In this document: positions 15,015 to 26,728 of the stretch, in pieces
Numbering within the stretch: the first letter of the stretch is position 1
How the letters are laid out: the number at the start of each line of letters is the position of its first letter
NCBI GenBank assembly: GCA_030407085.1
Contig: CM059587.1
Span: forward strand, 26,385,001 to 26,449,000
DNA from: Trichopria drosophilae
Taxonomy: Eukaryota > Arthropoda > Insecta > Hymenoptera > Diapriidae
Length of the DNA stretch: 64,000 nt
Direction of reading: 5' to 3'
The notes under the pieces: generated by a model
Seen by the model: the letters and a program-made list of their open reading frames with translations, nothing else
What the model was told of the DNA's origin: nothing
Database searches by the model: none
Made by a program: the position numbers and the translations under genes

Positions 15015-17330
15015 CCCAGCAAACGAAAATTCATTGAAATTCATTGAGTCATTTTGAATGAATCTCAATGGAATTGAATTGATTTTCTTAATCACTAAAT
15101 ATCAATAGAAATCTATTCAACGTAGCTGTAGCCAATGATTTCCTATTGTTTTAAAATCATTGATTTCAGTATACGTCATGCTTATTATATTATTAAATTC
15201 ATTCAATTTCATTGGCTTTCTCATTTTTCAATGATTTTGTATTAATAAAAGGCTGTACATTTTATATATTTATTTTTCTAATTATTTCTTGTTATATTAT
15301 AGTACATCTTGTTACATAGGGAGGAAATATTATTGCTAACACTTAAATTGTAGTAATTTTTTAGTACCATGGTGTTTTTCAAGGTGTAAATCTTGCGGAA
15401 TACATGAGAAAGTTGGAATAATTTATATTTATTAATTAAAATCTTTTAGAGCAGATTAGATTATCTTAACCCATTAAGTCGGACGAATTTTCAACATTAG
15501 TTTGAACATCGATGTAATTCGTATATAAATGACTTTAGAAAAATGTGAGCTCTACTTTTTCTAACGTAAAATTGTATGTTCTTTCAGAATCTTTCAATTA
15601 AATTTCGATAAAACGAATCGAAAAAAGTTATACACGTTTTTCTATTAAAAAACATGTATTTTTACATTTTGTTTTTCATAAAAACATCACTTTCACCTCG
15701 AAATTGCGTTGGGAAACATATCTAAGTTGAAAATATCGCGTCCATGGAACCCCAGGATTAAAATGTACCATATCTGAATTCATAATTCAAGATGGCAGTT
15801 TTCAAAATGGCGCCTAGAAGCTCAAAATTCTTTTTAAAACTTAACCATTTCTTCAACTTAGATATCTTTCCCAACGCAATTTTGAAGTGAAAGTGATGTT
15901 TTAATGAAAAACAAAATGTAAAAAACCATATTTTTTTAACAGAAAAACGCGTATAACTTTTTTGCGGTTCATTTTATCGAAATTTTATTGTAAGATTCTG
16001 AAAGAGTATACAATTTTACGTTAGAAACATTGGAGCTCAAATTTTTCTAAAGGCATTTATATACGAATTATCGATGTTCAAACTGATACTGGTCCGTCCG
16101 TCTGAGCGTTAATGGGTTAAGAGGGTACCATTATGTATTAATCAAAGCTAAAAAAATGTAAATTAAAAAGTTCTGACTATTTGTTTTTTAATTCGGGCTT
16201 TGTAACGGCAATTCTAACCATTGTTTACTATCTTCTGAAAAGAATCAAAAACAATTAATGAGAATTGATCGAGAATTTTCTGCAATACATGAGTTTTCGA
16301 TATTCGAGAAAATTCTCGGTCAATTCTCGACAATTTTCTTTGATTTTTTTTTAAGAAAGCACAAAAAATTGTTAGAATTGCCTTTATGAAATTCAAAATT
16401 TGAAAATTCGATTCAGTAATTTTCAACTTCGATTTTTAAGCGTAGGTTACTACCTTATCGGCTGATCACACCAGAACCTCATTAGTACTTTCTTCTAAAT
16501 TGATTTAAAAATTTCAAAAATTTTGGTGAACATAAAAATAATTTTTTTTTAATTATGGATGGATTTAACGAAATTAAATTGAAACAAACATTTTTTTACG
16601 TTTTTTATTCCAGCACCACTGACTTCCGCGTCAACAGTTACTCAAGAAAGAATTTCTTTGACCCACTAAAATTCGCTATATTAATTTAAACATTCAAAAA
16701 AAATTTGGTGAGCAGAAAAAAAAATTATTTCCAAAATTATTACGCATGGATTTTAAAAAATTCCATTTCTTTTAGAGAAAAACATTTTTTTGGGTCAACA
16801 AATTTTTTACAATTTTTATTGTATTATCTTTTAATTCCTCGTAAAAAATAACTGAAGAACCAATTTTTTTATATTTTTTAAACGGTTGTTTCATTTAAAT
16901 ATTTTATTTCCTAAAATCATTTAGCTCCCAACCTTGCTATTAGTAATAACCGATTCGATTTCATTCATATCAGTTACATTTTCTAATTTTTTTCGATTCA
17001 AAATCATTAAATTTGTAGTGCTGTAATAATTAACTATCCGTTCAAATTCATTCGAGGCAAATATAACTATTTTTCCATTGAAATTCATGCAACTTGCAAC
17101 TGTTCTATTCGCAATTTTCAATTGAAATTCATTAACGATTACACTTTTTCCATTCCGCTTTTTTCCATTCAAAATCATTAAGTCGAATAACTTTTAGGAA
17201 CTATTAGCCATTCAAAATCATTGAAACACATTTTCTCATTGAAATTCATTGCAGGAGCTAAGAAAACGAATTCAGAAGTGATACACTGAATGGATTTCAA
17301 TGGATCTTCAATGAATTTTCGTTTGCTGGG
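15015..17330. mobile_element. TIR element, CCCAGCAAACGAAAA family, large copy with a nested insertion
   Basis: The left end CCCAGCAAACGAAAATTCAT matches the inverted right end ATGAATTTTCGTTTGCTGGG ending at 17330. The sub-terminal sequence is rich in ATTCATTGAAATTCATT-type motifs. A TTAA-flanked element (15466-16120) is inserted within it. The left part (15015-15465) has a reverse-complement relative at 56797-57246. No credible transposase frame is seen in the rest (16121-17300), which is AT-rich with chance frames. Confidence 0.8.
15466..16120. mobile_element. TTAA-flanked foldback element (piggyBac-type MITE)
   Basis: It starts TTAACCCATTAAGTCGG and ends CGTTAATGGGTTAA. The two halves are near-reverse-complements. 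For example GAAATTGCGTTGGGAAACAT on the left pairs with TTCCCAACGCAATTTTGAAG on the right, and AAAATGGCGCC lies near the centre. The homologous sequence at 56797-56850 lacks the insertion and has a single TTAA there, which proves TTAA target duplication, the hallmark of piggyBac transposition. There is no coding capacity. Confidence 0.92.
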
Positions 17331-17344
17331 TGACAGTTGACCCT

Positions 17345-18105
17345 ATTGTGGAAAAGTCCTAATTGTCGGTGATGATAAAAAGTGAATAACATCTTCCACA
17401 AACACTGTTTATAATCATAAACATAATAAATACCATAAAATAATATTGTCATTGACGGAAATCCGTTAATTATTTCAAATGTTAATTACTTTTTAAGAAA
17501 ACTTAAACAATAAATACAAAAAATGTTGACAATTTTCAATTTTTTCAGGAACAATAAGCCTTCTATTTTCTTTCATAATATCATCCTTAGCAATTTTTTA
17601 AATTTTAACTAAATAATACGACAGTTTGTTCATGATATGACTTTGGGGGTATCCTCCTTAAATGCAAGTAGTGAAATTATTGAAAAATGTTATTTTTTAG
17701 CTTTTTTACTTAACGTCTCTTACATAAATGTCTTATTATTATTCGTAGTAGTTATGAAAATCACTCAACAATATTTAACTTTAAGGCAGTAGTCTGCTTT
17801 AGAAGCCGAAAAAAACGTTTTTTAGCAATTTTTTGAAAGGGAAGGAAATGATTGCGGTAAACGAAATTTTGAGACTAAAGTGTACTATATTTAAGCTTTA
17901 AAAAACAATTTTTATTATTAGAAAATATTGACATTGTTCAAAGTTATAAGGATTTTTCTAGAACGCCTGGAGTCTGCACTTGTAAATGTAAACTTACGTT
18001 TTTTCTCGTGACAAATATCGAATTTAAATTTACCATTCAACTTGTTAAAATGAAAATTATTTTTCAACAATTGGAATAAATTACTTTTTGAATGAAATGT
18101 GATTT
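17345..18105 (+). repeat. Dispersed repeat, copy A (with 29085-29770)
   Basis: It shares long blocks in the same orientation with 29085-29770, including AATAACATCTTCCACAAACA, AATACGACAGTTTGTTCAT and CTTACCATTCAACTTGTTA. The copies differ by indels; about 200 bp near 17790-17990 is present only here. No terminal repeats or coding sequence are recognised. Confidence 0.75.
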
Positions 18106-18109
18106 TTAC

Positions 18110-18330
18110 AACCCTGCCCGAAAAAATACCATAGAATACGATTCAGAAAACATATAGAGCACCATACAAATTGTATTTGCTAAGAAAAACAGTAGCGAAA
18201 TACCTGGATATTAACGTTATAGAAATGTCCAGGGCTTACAATTTTATTAAAAACTTCCTTCAAAACTAAAAACATTGGGCAATATTGCGAATCCCGTGTA
18301 AAAACTTAAAAAGACCTCGTCCTAAATTTA
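18110..18330 (+). repeat. Dispersed repeat, inverted partner of 12600-12845
   Basis: It aligns with the reverse complement of 12600-12845 (AAAAAATACCATAGAATACG, GTTATAGAAATGTCCAGGGC). It directly abuts the 17345-18105 repeat. Confidence 0.6.
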
Positions 18331-19770
18331 ACTTTGTACAGTTTTTTCACCAAAATGCCGAAAAGTTTATTGTAACAATAGTTATATACAAAAAAAAAAG
18401 ATATTTATTTAGCCCCCCCCCCCCAACTTATGTATAACACCAATTAGTGTAGTGTAAAGTTTTAGAATTCTATTATGCTCGTATTATAGATTAAAGTGTT
18501 GAAGAGAAGAAAAATGATCGACATACACAATAAATTTTTGTAAAGACAATTGACATGCTAAATCCTACTTTATTATTGAGACATCTTATTTACAACTGTC
18601 CAAATTCGCTACATCGTAAATTCTTTATGCCTTTGTAACTTATATCTTAGTGTTGAAGAGAAAAAGAGTGGACATAAAACGCAGGTATGTATAAGGTTTA
18701 TGTAGGGAAAGAGGTTCAGTTTTCTGTATAGATATATAGACTTTCAGGTTCATCTGTCAAATGTGCCAAAAGTCAGTTCTGTGTTTTGCTTATACGTATT
18801 TTTTTTTTTCTAAATCCCAAAGGTGGCAAATGCCTCTACGTTGGGCTGCAAACAAATGCATGTTTGTGAATTGAATCCACACAAAAGTTTTTTCGCTTTT
18901 TGTTTTATTTAAATGCCACAAGGAAAGCGAATAACTCGAGCATGTGATTTCATTACATATTTACGCAATTCGTATTCACGTCCAAAATGTTCGTCACGTT
19001 GTTTTATAATGGCTAGCAAGATATTTGTGGCTATCACTTCTTTTTGACAAATCGTATAATATCGTTTAACATGTGAAAGTAATTAAGGTTTCGTTAAATA
19101 TTCTTTAATTCCAGTGAAAAGCCTATCCAGCCAATTCATCGGCAAATCACAGCAATGGAAAGCCTCCTGATAAAACATCTATTAAGCGCTGAAGTCTCCT
19201 TCTTTTGACTTCTGAAGTGAACTTGAAGAATGCTGCTAAAAGCTGTAGTATTAAATAAATGTTAATTTCTTTCCATATTTGGGGTGTTTTAAATTCATAT
19301 TTATAACGACTCAAAGTATTTGCTATAATATATACACAGATTTTGAGATTACTATTTACGAATTTATCTTCAACATTCCAGATTCCTTGTCACATCTATA
19401 AGCCACACTCTCCCGTCAAACTTTCTAAATTGACCGAATTTATTGTCCATAGTTAAATTTAAATATTAGAACGTAAAAGCATGCGTAGAAACGTACAACA
19501 CGTACCAAAGTATATTGCTGAAGAAGGGGACCAAAATATAGGGTCCATTTTTAACTTTTTTACAGGATAATTTCTTAAAAATAAGTTTTCAGATCCACAT
19601 ACTGAAACTTTATAATAATTAATTTAACTAGATGAACTGCAGTAAATACAGAAATTATAAAGCAGAACTTCGTTCGAACAGGACAATTTACAAGCTCAAA
19701 TGGCGTAATATGCTCTAAAAAGTTGAACTTCGATGTAGTTTAAAGTATCTATGGGATAAAAGCCCCTTAT
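18331..19770. other. Intergenic, no gene seen
   Basis: AT-rich sequence with a 12-C homopolymer (about 18413-18424) and a short direct repeat AGTGTTGAAGAGAA (about 18495 and 18650). No open frame of interest. Confidence 0.5.
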
Positions 19771-20505
19771 TTAACCTTTAGAGGACGGGAAAACCACTAT
19801 AATGGCTCAAAAAATTGTCTCATGTTAGTTTGTAAAATAGGTTCATTCTGGGGGTTTTGGGCATACTGATGACAAGTTTTATGTGATTAGTAAAAAATTC
19901 AAAAAAAAAACACAAACTACCTCTAAAATAAGGGGAAACTACCTTTCCAGTTGATAAAATAAACTTTCTGTAGGAAAGACGTGTGAATATAATTTGCCGA
20001 AGGATTTTTTAGCGCTGAATCGAATTCCGACCCTATGTATTCCCCCGGTGACGCTCCGCTTGTGGATGGAAAAGCGCCACCTATCGGTGAGCGGAGAAAC
20101 TGAGGTCATGGGTCTAACTACTATAGAAACTTTATGAAATCACATCTATCTAAACGAGTTTCTCAAAATTGATAGGCGTTTTTCCCTCATGAAGGTAATA
20201 CCGACTTGTATCCGCCATTTTGAATTCCAACAATCTTATCATTGGTTTATGAATAATAATATCAAGGTTAGCTCGTAGATTTTTTTTTCATTTTATTATA
20301 TCAAGTTTAAGTCAAATGAAACAATTCTTTCAAAGTGTCAAAATTAGCGTCACCCCTGGGGACGGGAAAGCCACTATAGTGGCTCGACCATGGATAGACA
20401 CTTTACATATGAGTATTTCCCAATATTAGAGACACATATTATGTGTTTTTTATAGAAAATTCTGAGAAATTGAAAATTCCAAATTCCCCGTCCTTTAAAG
20501 GTTAA
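19771..20505. mobile_element. TTAA-flanked inverted-repeat element (piggyBac-type MITE), CCTTTAGAGGACGGG family
   Basis: The left end TTAACCTTTAGAGGACGGG matches the right end CCCCGTCCTTTAAAGGTTAA as inverted repeats inside TTAA. GACGGGAAAACCACTATAAT after the left end is repeated as GACGGGAAAGCCACTATAGT inside at about 20360, suggesting internal duplication or a nested relative. There is no transposase frame. Confidence 0.85.
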
Positions 20506-21435
20506 TCCAATATTGGGCAATGGGAAAGGCGCCGTGGTTTAGCCAAAGTTTTGAATTTCACCCTTATGTAACCATTATTTTTTATAAACATACTTTTTTT
20601 AATGGTTGGTTTTAATCAAGGTGCTTTTATAACAAAATATTTGTTATAAACGCGCATTTCAAATTAGATGATAAATTTAATTCAACACCATTTTTTAGGC
20701 TTCCTTTTGTATGAAGCAGAAGAGTTTATTATACGATATTAATCTTTTATTTTAAGGAACCAATTATTCATTTTTAATTAAGAGAATTACGAATAACTGT
20801 GTAATATTTAAATATGACTTAATGTGTGCTCTGATTACAAGGTCTTGTATCGTTCAGTACCTCTAGACAAATCGATGAATCGATCCTTAAGAAATTCTAA
20901 TCGGTTTTTGATGATACCTTTTCGATGTAATTAATCGTGAAGCTCTTATAATTATTTACAAATTAGTAAATCAAAAGAGCTGTAGGCATTTTGAATCGTG
21001 TTCTTACAAAGTGAAGGGCTAACAAATCGTGGATTTTACTTCCTATGATAACAAAACTTTGTCTTATCTAAGTGCGCGTCTAATTTCCTTTGATTATATT
21101 CTGTTTAAGTGTAAGTTGAATTCGAAGGGTAATTAGTCAGTAGTAAAATTGGTAATCAGATACTGGAAAATGCACGGATATGACAATGTATTGAATGAAA
21201 CTTATGGACAACTATATTTTGGAGTTATCTAATCCCAAATTGTGGTAAGTAAAATAACGTTTAATTATAAACTTTTGCGTTCTTTGAAATATATATAAGC
21301 AAAGAGATTGCTTCTGTCAGTTTCTTATGAGTATGGTTAATTGATACTTCACTATTTATTGAAATACTTCGACAAATATTAAACTTGTGTATTGTTCATT
21401 ATACTACGGTATTGGACGTATACGCAGATACTCCA
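20506..21435. other. Intergenic, no gene seen
   Basis: AT-rich with no recognisable gene, RNA or repeat ends. Confidence 0.4.
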
Positions 21436-23819
21436 GTAACCCGTTTCGTCCCAAAGCGACAAAATTTGTAGCTGGTTTTCATCCTTCGTAAGATTATGGA
21501 TGTATTTGCGAAATTGTTATTAATTGTATATTTCCTTTAGTTTATGGGTATGCTCTTTTCGAATCCGAAGTCCGTTTTTGGGTATCATTTTCCACTTTTA
21601 AATATGGCTACTTAAACGAAAAAACGTAAAAAAAACGAAAACTTTTGCAGTAAACTGCAATTTTTATTGCGAAGAAATTCCAGAATCGTATCTGGATTCA
21701 GGATCCTGTGGCATAATGAGTTTTACTAAAAGTTAGTCAATATTACGATTTAAATGACAAAATGGCGCATCGGAATTTGTTGTTTTTTTTATTTTTATTA
21801 AAATATTTCTTCTATCCTGTCTTGACACTGAAACTGGCAGTGGATTCGCAGCAGCGGATTCGGAAAAACAGGGGTTCTTAAAAAAACAAAAAACTATCTC
21901 TCAAATGATTCAAAATGACATGTCCCAAAGTTCTTCTATTAAGTTGAGCCTTTACAGACCTTTTAAACATTACAAAATAAACAATTAGGTAATATTCAAT
22001 CACGCGCATTTTTTCTAATTTTTTCTGCAGCGCGGGATTGTTTTTAAATAATATCAAGATACTCCCGCAAAATTTTCAGCCCCGAACATACTCTGGTTTT
22101 CGAAATATTGCTTAATTTTGCATCCACTGCTGGATTGTTTATTTATTGTACAACAATCACGCGCATTTTGTCTAATTTTTTCTGCAGCGCAGGATTGTTT
22201 TTAAATACTATCAAAATACTCTCGCAAAATGTTCAGCGACGAACATGCTCTAGTTTTCGAGATATAGGCCGAATTTTGTTGCTGCGTTTCGTAATGTTTT
22301 TATCCAAAATATTACCAAATTGTTTATTTTGTAATGTTTAAAAGGTCCATAAAGACTCAACTTAATAGAAGAACTTTGGGACATGTCATTTTGAATCATT
22401 TGAGAGATAGTTGTTTGTTTTTTTAAGAACCCCTGTTTTTCCGAATCCACTGCCGCGAATCCATTGCCAGTTTCAGCGTCATTATCCTGTCGTGTATTTT
22501 GATGAATACGTTTGTATAGATTGTTTCTGAGGTTGCTGTATACAAATTCGTTATTAAATTTTGGAAATTCAACATGGTGGATCCAATATGACTGACCGAA
22601 ATTTAAAAATGGTGATGTTATCTGATATTTGGTATAGAGGGGTTTTCGACATTTCTGACAACGAATCTGCTATCAAAGTGGCGGATCCAAAATGTCTGAC
22701 CGAAATTGAATAAAATTTGACTAGTGCGTAAGATATACCTGACGAAATCTAAGCTTGATGATTTTCAATTGCATAAATCTGAATTGAGGGCCAAAAATAA
22801 ATGTACAAGAACTAACTGTCCTTTGAGAACGACAACATTTTGCGTAAATTGTTTTATTATGAAGCTTGTTTTACTAAAGAATATACAAAGTAGTAAAAGA
22901 AGAGTGCGCAGGATAAAGAAAGAAAAATAATAAAATACAAAAAGTTAAAATCTCACGGTAAACAGTCGGTAAAAATCCCAACAAAATTTTGAATTCAATA
23001 CTAAAGTACTTCAAACCATATTCGCCATTTTTAATTTTGAATGGTAGTTCATATAATGTATTCGACATTTTGAATATACCATTTTGAAAATACCATTTTG
23101 AAATTTCAAAATTTGATAGCAGATTGTGGTCAGCAACCCCGCAAATATATATATTATATGTATACCCTATATACCAAATTTCAGATAACATAACCATTTT
23201 TTTACATTTTTAGTCATCCGCATTGGATCCGCCATTTTGAATTTTTTAAATTTGATTGCAGAGTACTAGTCGACGACTTCGAAAACCTCTGTCATATTAA
23301 ATACCAGATAACATTACAATTTTTTGAAATTGCGGTCAGCCATATTGGATCCACCATTTTGAATTTCCAATATTTAATAACGGATTTGTATTCAGCGACC
23401 TCAAAAACAATCTACACGAACGTATTCATCAAAATACACGACAAGATAGAAGAAATATATTAATAAAAATAAAAAAAACTAACAATTTCCTGCTCAATGG
23501 CGCCATTTTGAAGATGCCATTTTGTCATTTAAATCGTAATATTGACTAACTTTTAGTAAAACTCATTACGTCACAGGATTTTGAGTCCAGATACGATCTC
23601 GGATCTTCTTCGCAAAAAAATGTGTAGTTCACTGAAAAAGTTTTCGTCTTTTTCGATGTTTTTTTTTCGTTTAAGTAGCCATATTTCGAAAACGGAAAGT
23701 AATATCGAAAAACGGACTTCAGGTTCGAAAAGAGCATACCCAGAAACAAAGATATCCATAAACTTACGGAGGATGAAAACCGTGGACAAATTTTGTTGTT
23801 TTGGGACGAAACGGGTTAA
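21436..23819. mobile_element. 2.4-kb foldback element with CCCGTTTCGTCCC ends, carrying a nested foldback
   Basis: The left terminus CCCGTTTCGTCCCAAA (after GTAA, a degraded TTAA) matches the right terminus TTTTGGGACGAAACGGGTTA (inside TTAA). The outer arms are long: 21440-21775 pairs with 23495-23815, including GAGTTTTACTAAAAGTTAGT on the left and ACTAACTTTTAGTAAAACTC on the right. The region between holds a nested palindrome (21828-22491) and several copies of a GGATCC(A/G)CCATTTTGAATTT module (22540-23405). It is probably a piggyBac-type non-autonomous element. No transposase is visible. Confidence 0.85.
21828..22491. mobile_element. Nested foldback element with 9-bp target duplication
   Basis: The ends TTGACACTGAAACTGGCAG and TTGCCAGTTTCAGCGTCAT are inverted. 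Arms of about 190 bp pair (21835-22000 with 22305-22480). TATCCTGTC flanks both sides, and the opposite arm of the host element (about 23410-23460) shows the uninterrupted sequence. The centre has a direct duplication of about 156 bp (CAATCACGCGCATTTT at about 21998 and 22155). A 9-bp duplication with long arms fits MULE-like or foldback elements; the class is an inference. Confidence 0.85.
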
Positions 23820-24604
23820 GTGCATTATGCAGAATTTTTGGTAGACTGAAATGAGAGCTTAAACCACTGCTGAACTGCAAAAACATTACTTTTTATTTCC
23901 GAACTTTTTCTTTATCACAATTCAATGAGTTTACCTATTATGCATAGATACTCGGAAGAGCCTAGAAAGTGCTTCACTTCAATGTAAAGGATCTGTCATC
24001 TATTTAATTTGTGTTTACTTACTTTTGTTTTACTTTCGTAAACTAGTTTGTATAAATTTGCTAACAATGTTGTGTACAATTGCCCAATTTTCCACAAAAT
24101 ATGATACCCACAATAATTTAAGCTTGAGGCTGTAATCAAATTACTTGAAGTTCCGCACAGTCTAAAGGAGTCAAATCTCTTTTTGGTAACAAAATCATAT
24201 CAGCATTTCAGCGGATTAAATGGTATTCTTATACAGTCCACAAAAGATCGATCGCAATTTTGGTTGTGTAGCAGTCATTTCAACAAAATTATTTTTTAGT
24301 CATAAATTTAAATGTTCAATCTTGAATAAATCCAGATATTTTGAAAAATAATGGCTCATTCTTGAAATAAATGTATGTTCAATATAATAAATTACATATT
24401 CAATACAAGTACTCAGATCAATTACAATAAAATCGATGGAACATTAAACAAGAAGTTAATTCAAAGCTGGAGTCCTATTGCCAGCTCATAAAAGCATGAC
24501 AAAAGTAATTCTTTGAGAAACTTTGCACTATCTGAAATAGAATCATCAATCAATTCTGTTTGTTTTAGATCACTTGCATTTCAACACAATACGCAGACGT
24601 TAAA
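23820..24604. other. Upstream region of the odorant receptor, nothing recognised
   Basis: AT-rich with no repeat ends or promoter motif I can support. Confidence 0.4.
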
Positions 24605-26728
24605 ATGAAGAACGAAAAACCTCTAACTTTTAATAACGTTCTGTGTATTAACATAACTTTACTGAAATATTTAGCCATTCTTCCTTTTGGATGGGCTTCG
24701 AAGCATGCATTTGTAGAGCAAATTTTAGGATTTTTTCAATTCATTTCTCATTTTGTTCACATCTCAATGTTTACAAGTTTCAGTATGAAAACTCTGAACG
24801 AAAGAATGTTCGAAGTAGACTATCTTTGCGAAATGATGCTTATTGTAGGGCTTTATACACGACACGTGCTTCTTTACCGTCGAAGAAAGGAAATGAAAAA
24901 TATTCTGAATCGTTGCGAGGAACTTTGGAAAGGTCTGCCAGAACCAGAAAAGCGAACTGTCTGGCAATATGTTCGAAAGGCACATTACATAGTTTACGGG
25001 ACTTTAGCTATTTATATAATTGCAAATATTTTATATGTCGTTGGAAGTCAATTTACACCTCCTCCAGTAGACTTAGGTAACGAGACGATTATACGAGGAT
25101 TGCCAGTCAAATTTTACTTCGACGAACCTCTACCAACGCCTTGGTATGAAATAACGTTTGTAGCGCAAGTTTTTATTATATACAATGCCCTAATTGTTGC
25201 GGTTGGAATAGACTTATTTGCTCCATTTATGATAATGGCATCATGCGGTTTCTTAAGAGTAATCAATGATAGACTTTTATCTATATCGAAATATCAACTG
25301 GCTCAATTCACAAAAACTGAAGACTCTATAAATGAAGAGTCTGATGCACCAAATAGAGACATAGGAGAAGAATTAATAGCTTGTGTCCAGTTTCATCAAA
25401 CAGTATTAGAGTATGTAATAAATCACTCAATAGATACTTGAAAAGACTTTATGTTGCAAATTTTGATAAAATTGCATTATTTGTTAATAATTTTGATGTT
25501 GGAATGCTGTGCCATCAGCTGATTCAAGACCCCTTTCCTAGTATTGCAGAATTTTTGTCTGTAAAGTTCATTTACGTTCAAAATAGACTGAAACAAAGAT
25601 GGTCTCTTTAGGAATAATATTTGCCTATTTTATCAACAAAATTTCTAAAAAAAGATTAAGTTACTAGTTACTTTTCTTTCTCCCACAATTTTTCCTTAAC
25701 TTGTTTAGTCTTATTCTTTTGATCAGCTTATTGATGTGATTAAAAAGAATATCTATTACAATATGTTTATCTTAGTCCAGAATCTCAGTGCTAATTTCCA
25801 ACTGATTTTACCAAATCTTTCAACATAAAGTATTTTTTGGCATACGTTTCAAACAATGTCACAGTTAACATCATTCAGCAGCACTTACAAATAGTGCGTT
25901 CTGATTTTTTGCACAGATTTTGCAAACGGATAATAAATGCGACTACCGTTATTTTTACGATCCAGTTAATATGTACAGCGTACAATACATCCTTGGCAGG
26001 AATACAATTGATAGGAGTGAGTTAAACAAAATGTCAGATTATGTTTTTACTAGAATTTTCTCGTTCTTGATTATAAACATTTATTTATGTAATCCAGTAT
26101 ATTTTTAAGTTTCTTCATGCAATTAATTGTATTGTAAATAATTTATTCTCAAATGAATCTGAAAAATGTTGCTATCCTAATTACAAAACATCTCATGCCA
26201 TGTTGCTTAGTCCCCTTATTCCTAATTTTTAATAAATATTAAGAATCGTCTTTTTGAAACACCTTTTAGAATGATCCTGACCGATTTAAGTTTATTTTTG
26301 TGATACTGTCATGCCTGATACAAGTATTCACGATTCAATGGGCTGCTGATTATTTAGTCGAAGAAGTAAGTGTTATATTAATTTATATTGCCGACTATTA
26401 TTACCAATAATATTGTAAATTTTTGTATGTACCGGAAATATAATAACCCATTTATACAGGGCGGTGCTTTAGCAAATGCTGCATATTTTGGTCCACAGAA
26501 GAACAGAAAAGAGAACACATTGGTTCTTATGATAATGGTCAAATCGCAAAAACCAGTTCGCTTAATTGCTGGAGGAATGTTGAAACTGTCATTAGCCAAC
26601 TTTTCCGCTGTACGTTTAAACTTTTATTTGCGATTATATGAAATTACATTACTAATTTAAGCATTTCTTTGCAGATGATTGCCAGTGCTTATTCTTTTTT
26701 TACAATTCTACGAACCTTGAATGTGTAA
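24605..26728 (+). CDS. Insect odorant receptor (7tm_6 family), complete in 5 exons
   Basis: Exons 24605-25410, 25917-26016, 26270-26365, 26460-26609 and 26675-26728 join in frame to about 401 residues, typical for the family. The first donor is GTATGT (25411) in phase 2. Joined to the acceptor TTTGCACAG it gives FHQTVLEFCKRIINATT, the canonical odorant-receptor pattern. Later exons carry NDPDRFKFIFVI..DYLVEE, a loop and TM6 region (AAYFGPQKNRK), and the ending MIASAYSFFTILRTLNV, the conserved TM7. These receptors are inverted seven-transmembrane ion-channel subunits that work with Orco in olfactory neurons (family knowledge). The ligand and subfamily cannot be told. No stop or frameshift is seen. 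The open frame continuing to 25441 and the separate frame at 25837 include intron sequence. Confidence 0.92.

Noticed and set aside
23546..23844. Open frames of 67-87 residues on both strands upstream of the odorant receptor
   Set aside because: They fall within the right arm of the 2.4-kb foldback, and the left arm does not preserve the frames.
25879..26016. Alternative second exon of the odorant receptor starting at 25879 in phase 0
   Set aside because: It would insert about 13 residues before FCKRI. The GTATGT donor at 25411 with the acceptor at 25916 gives the canonical receptor pattern.
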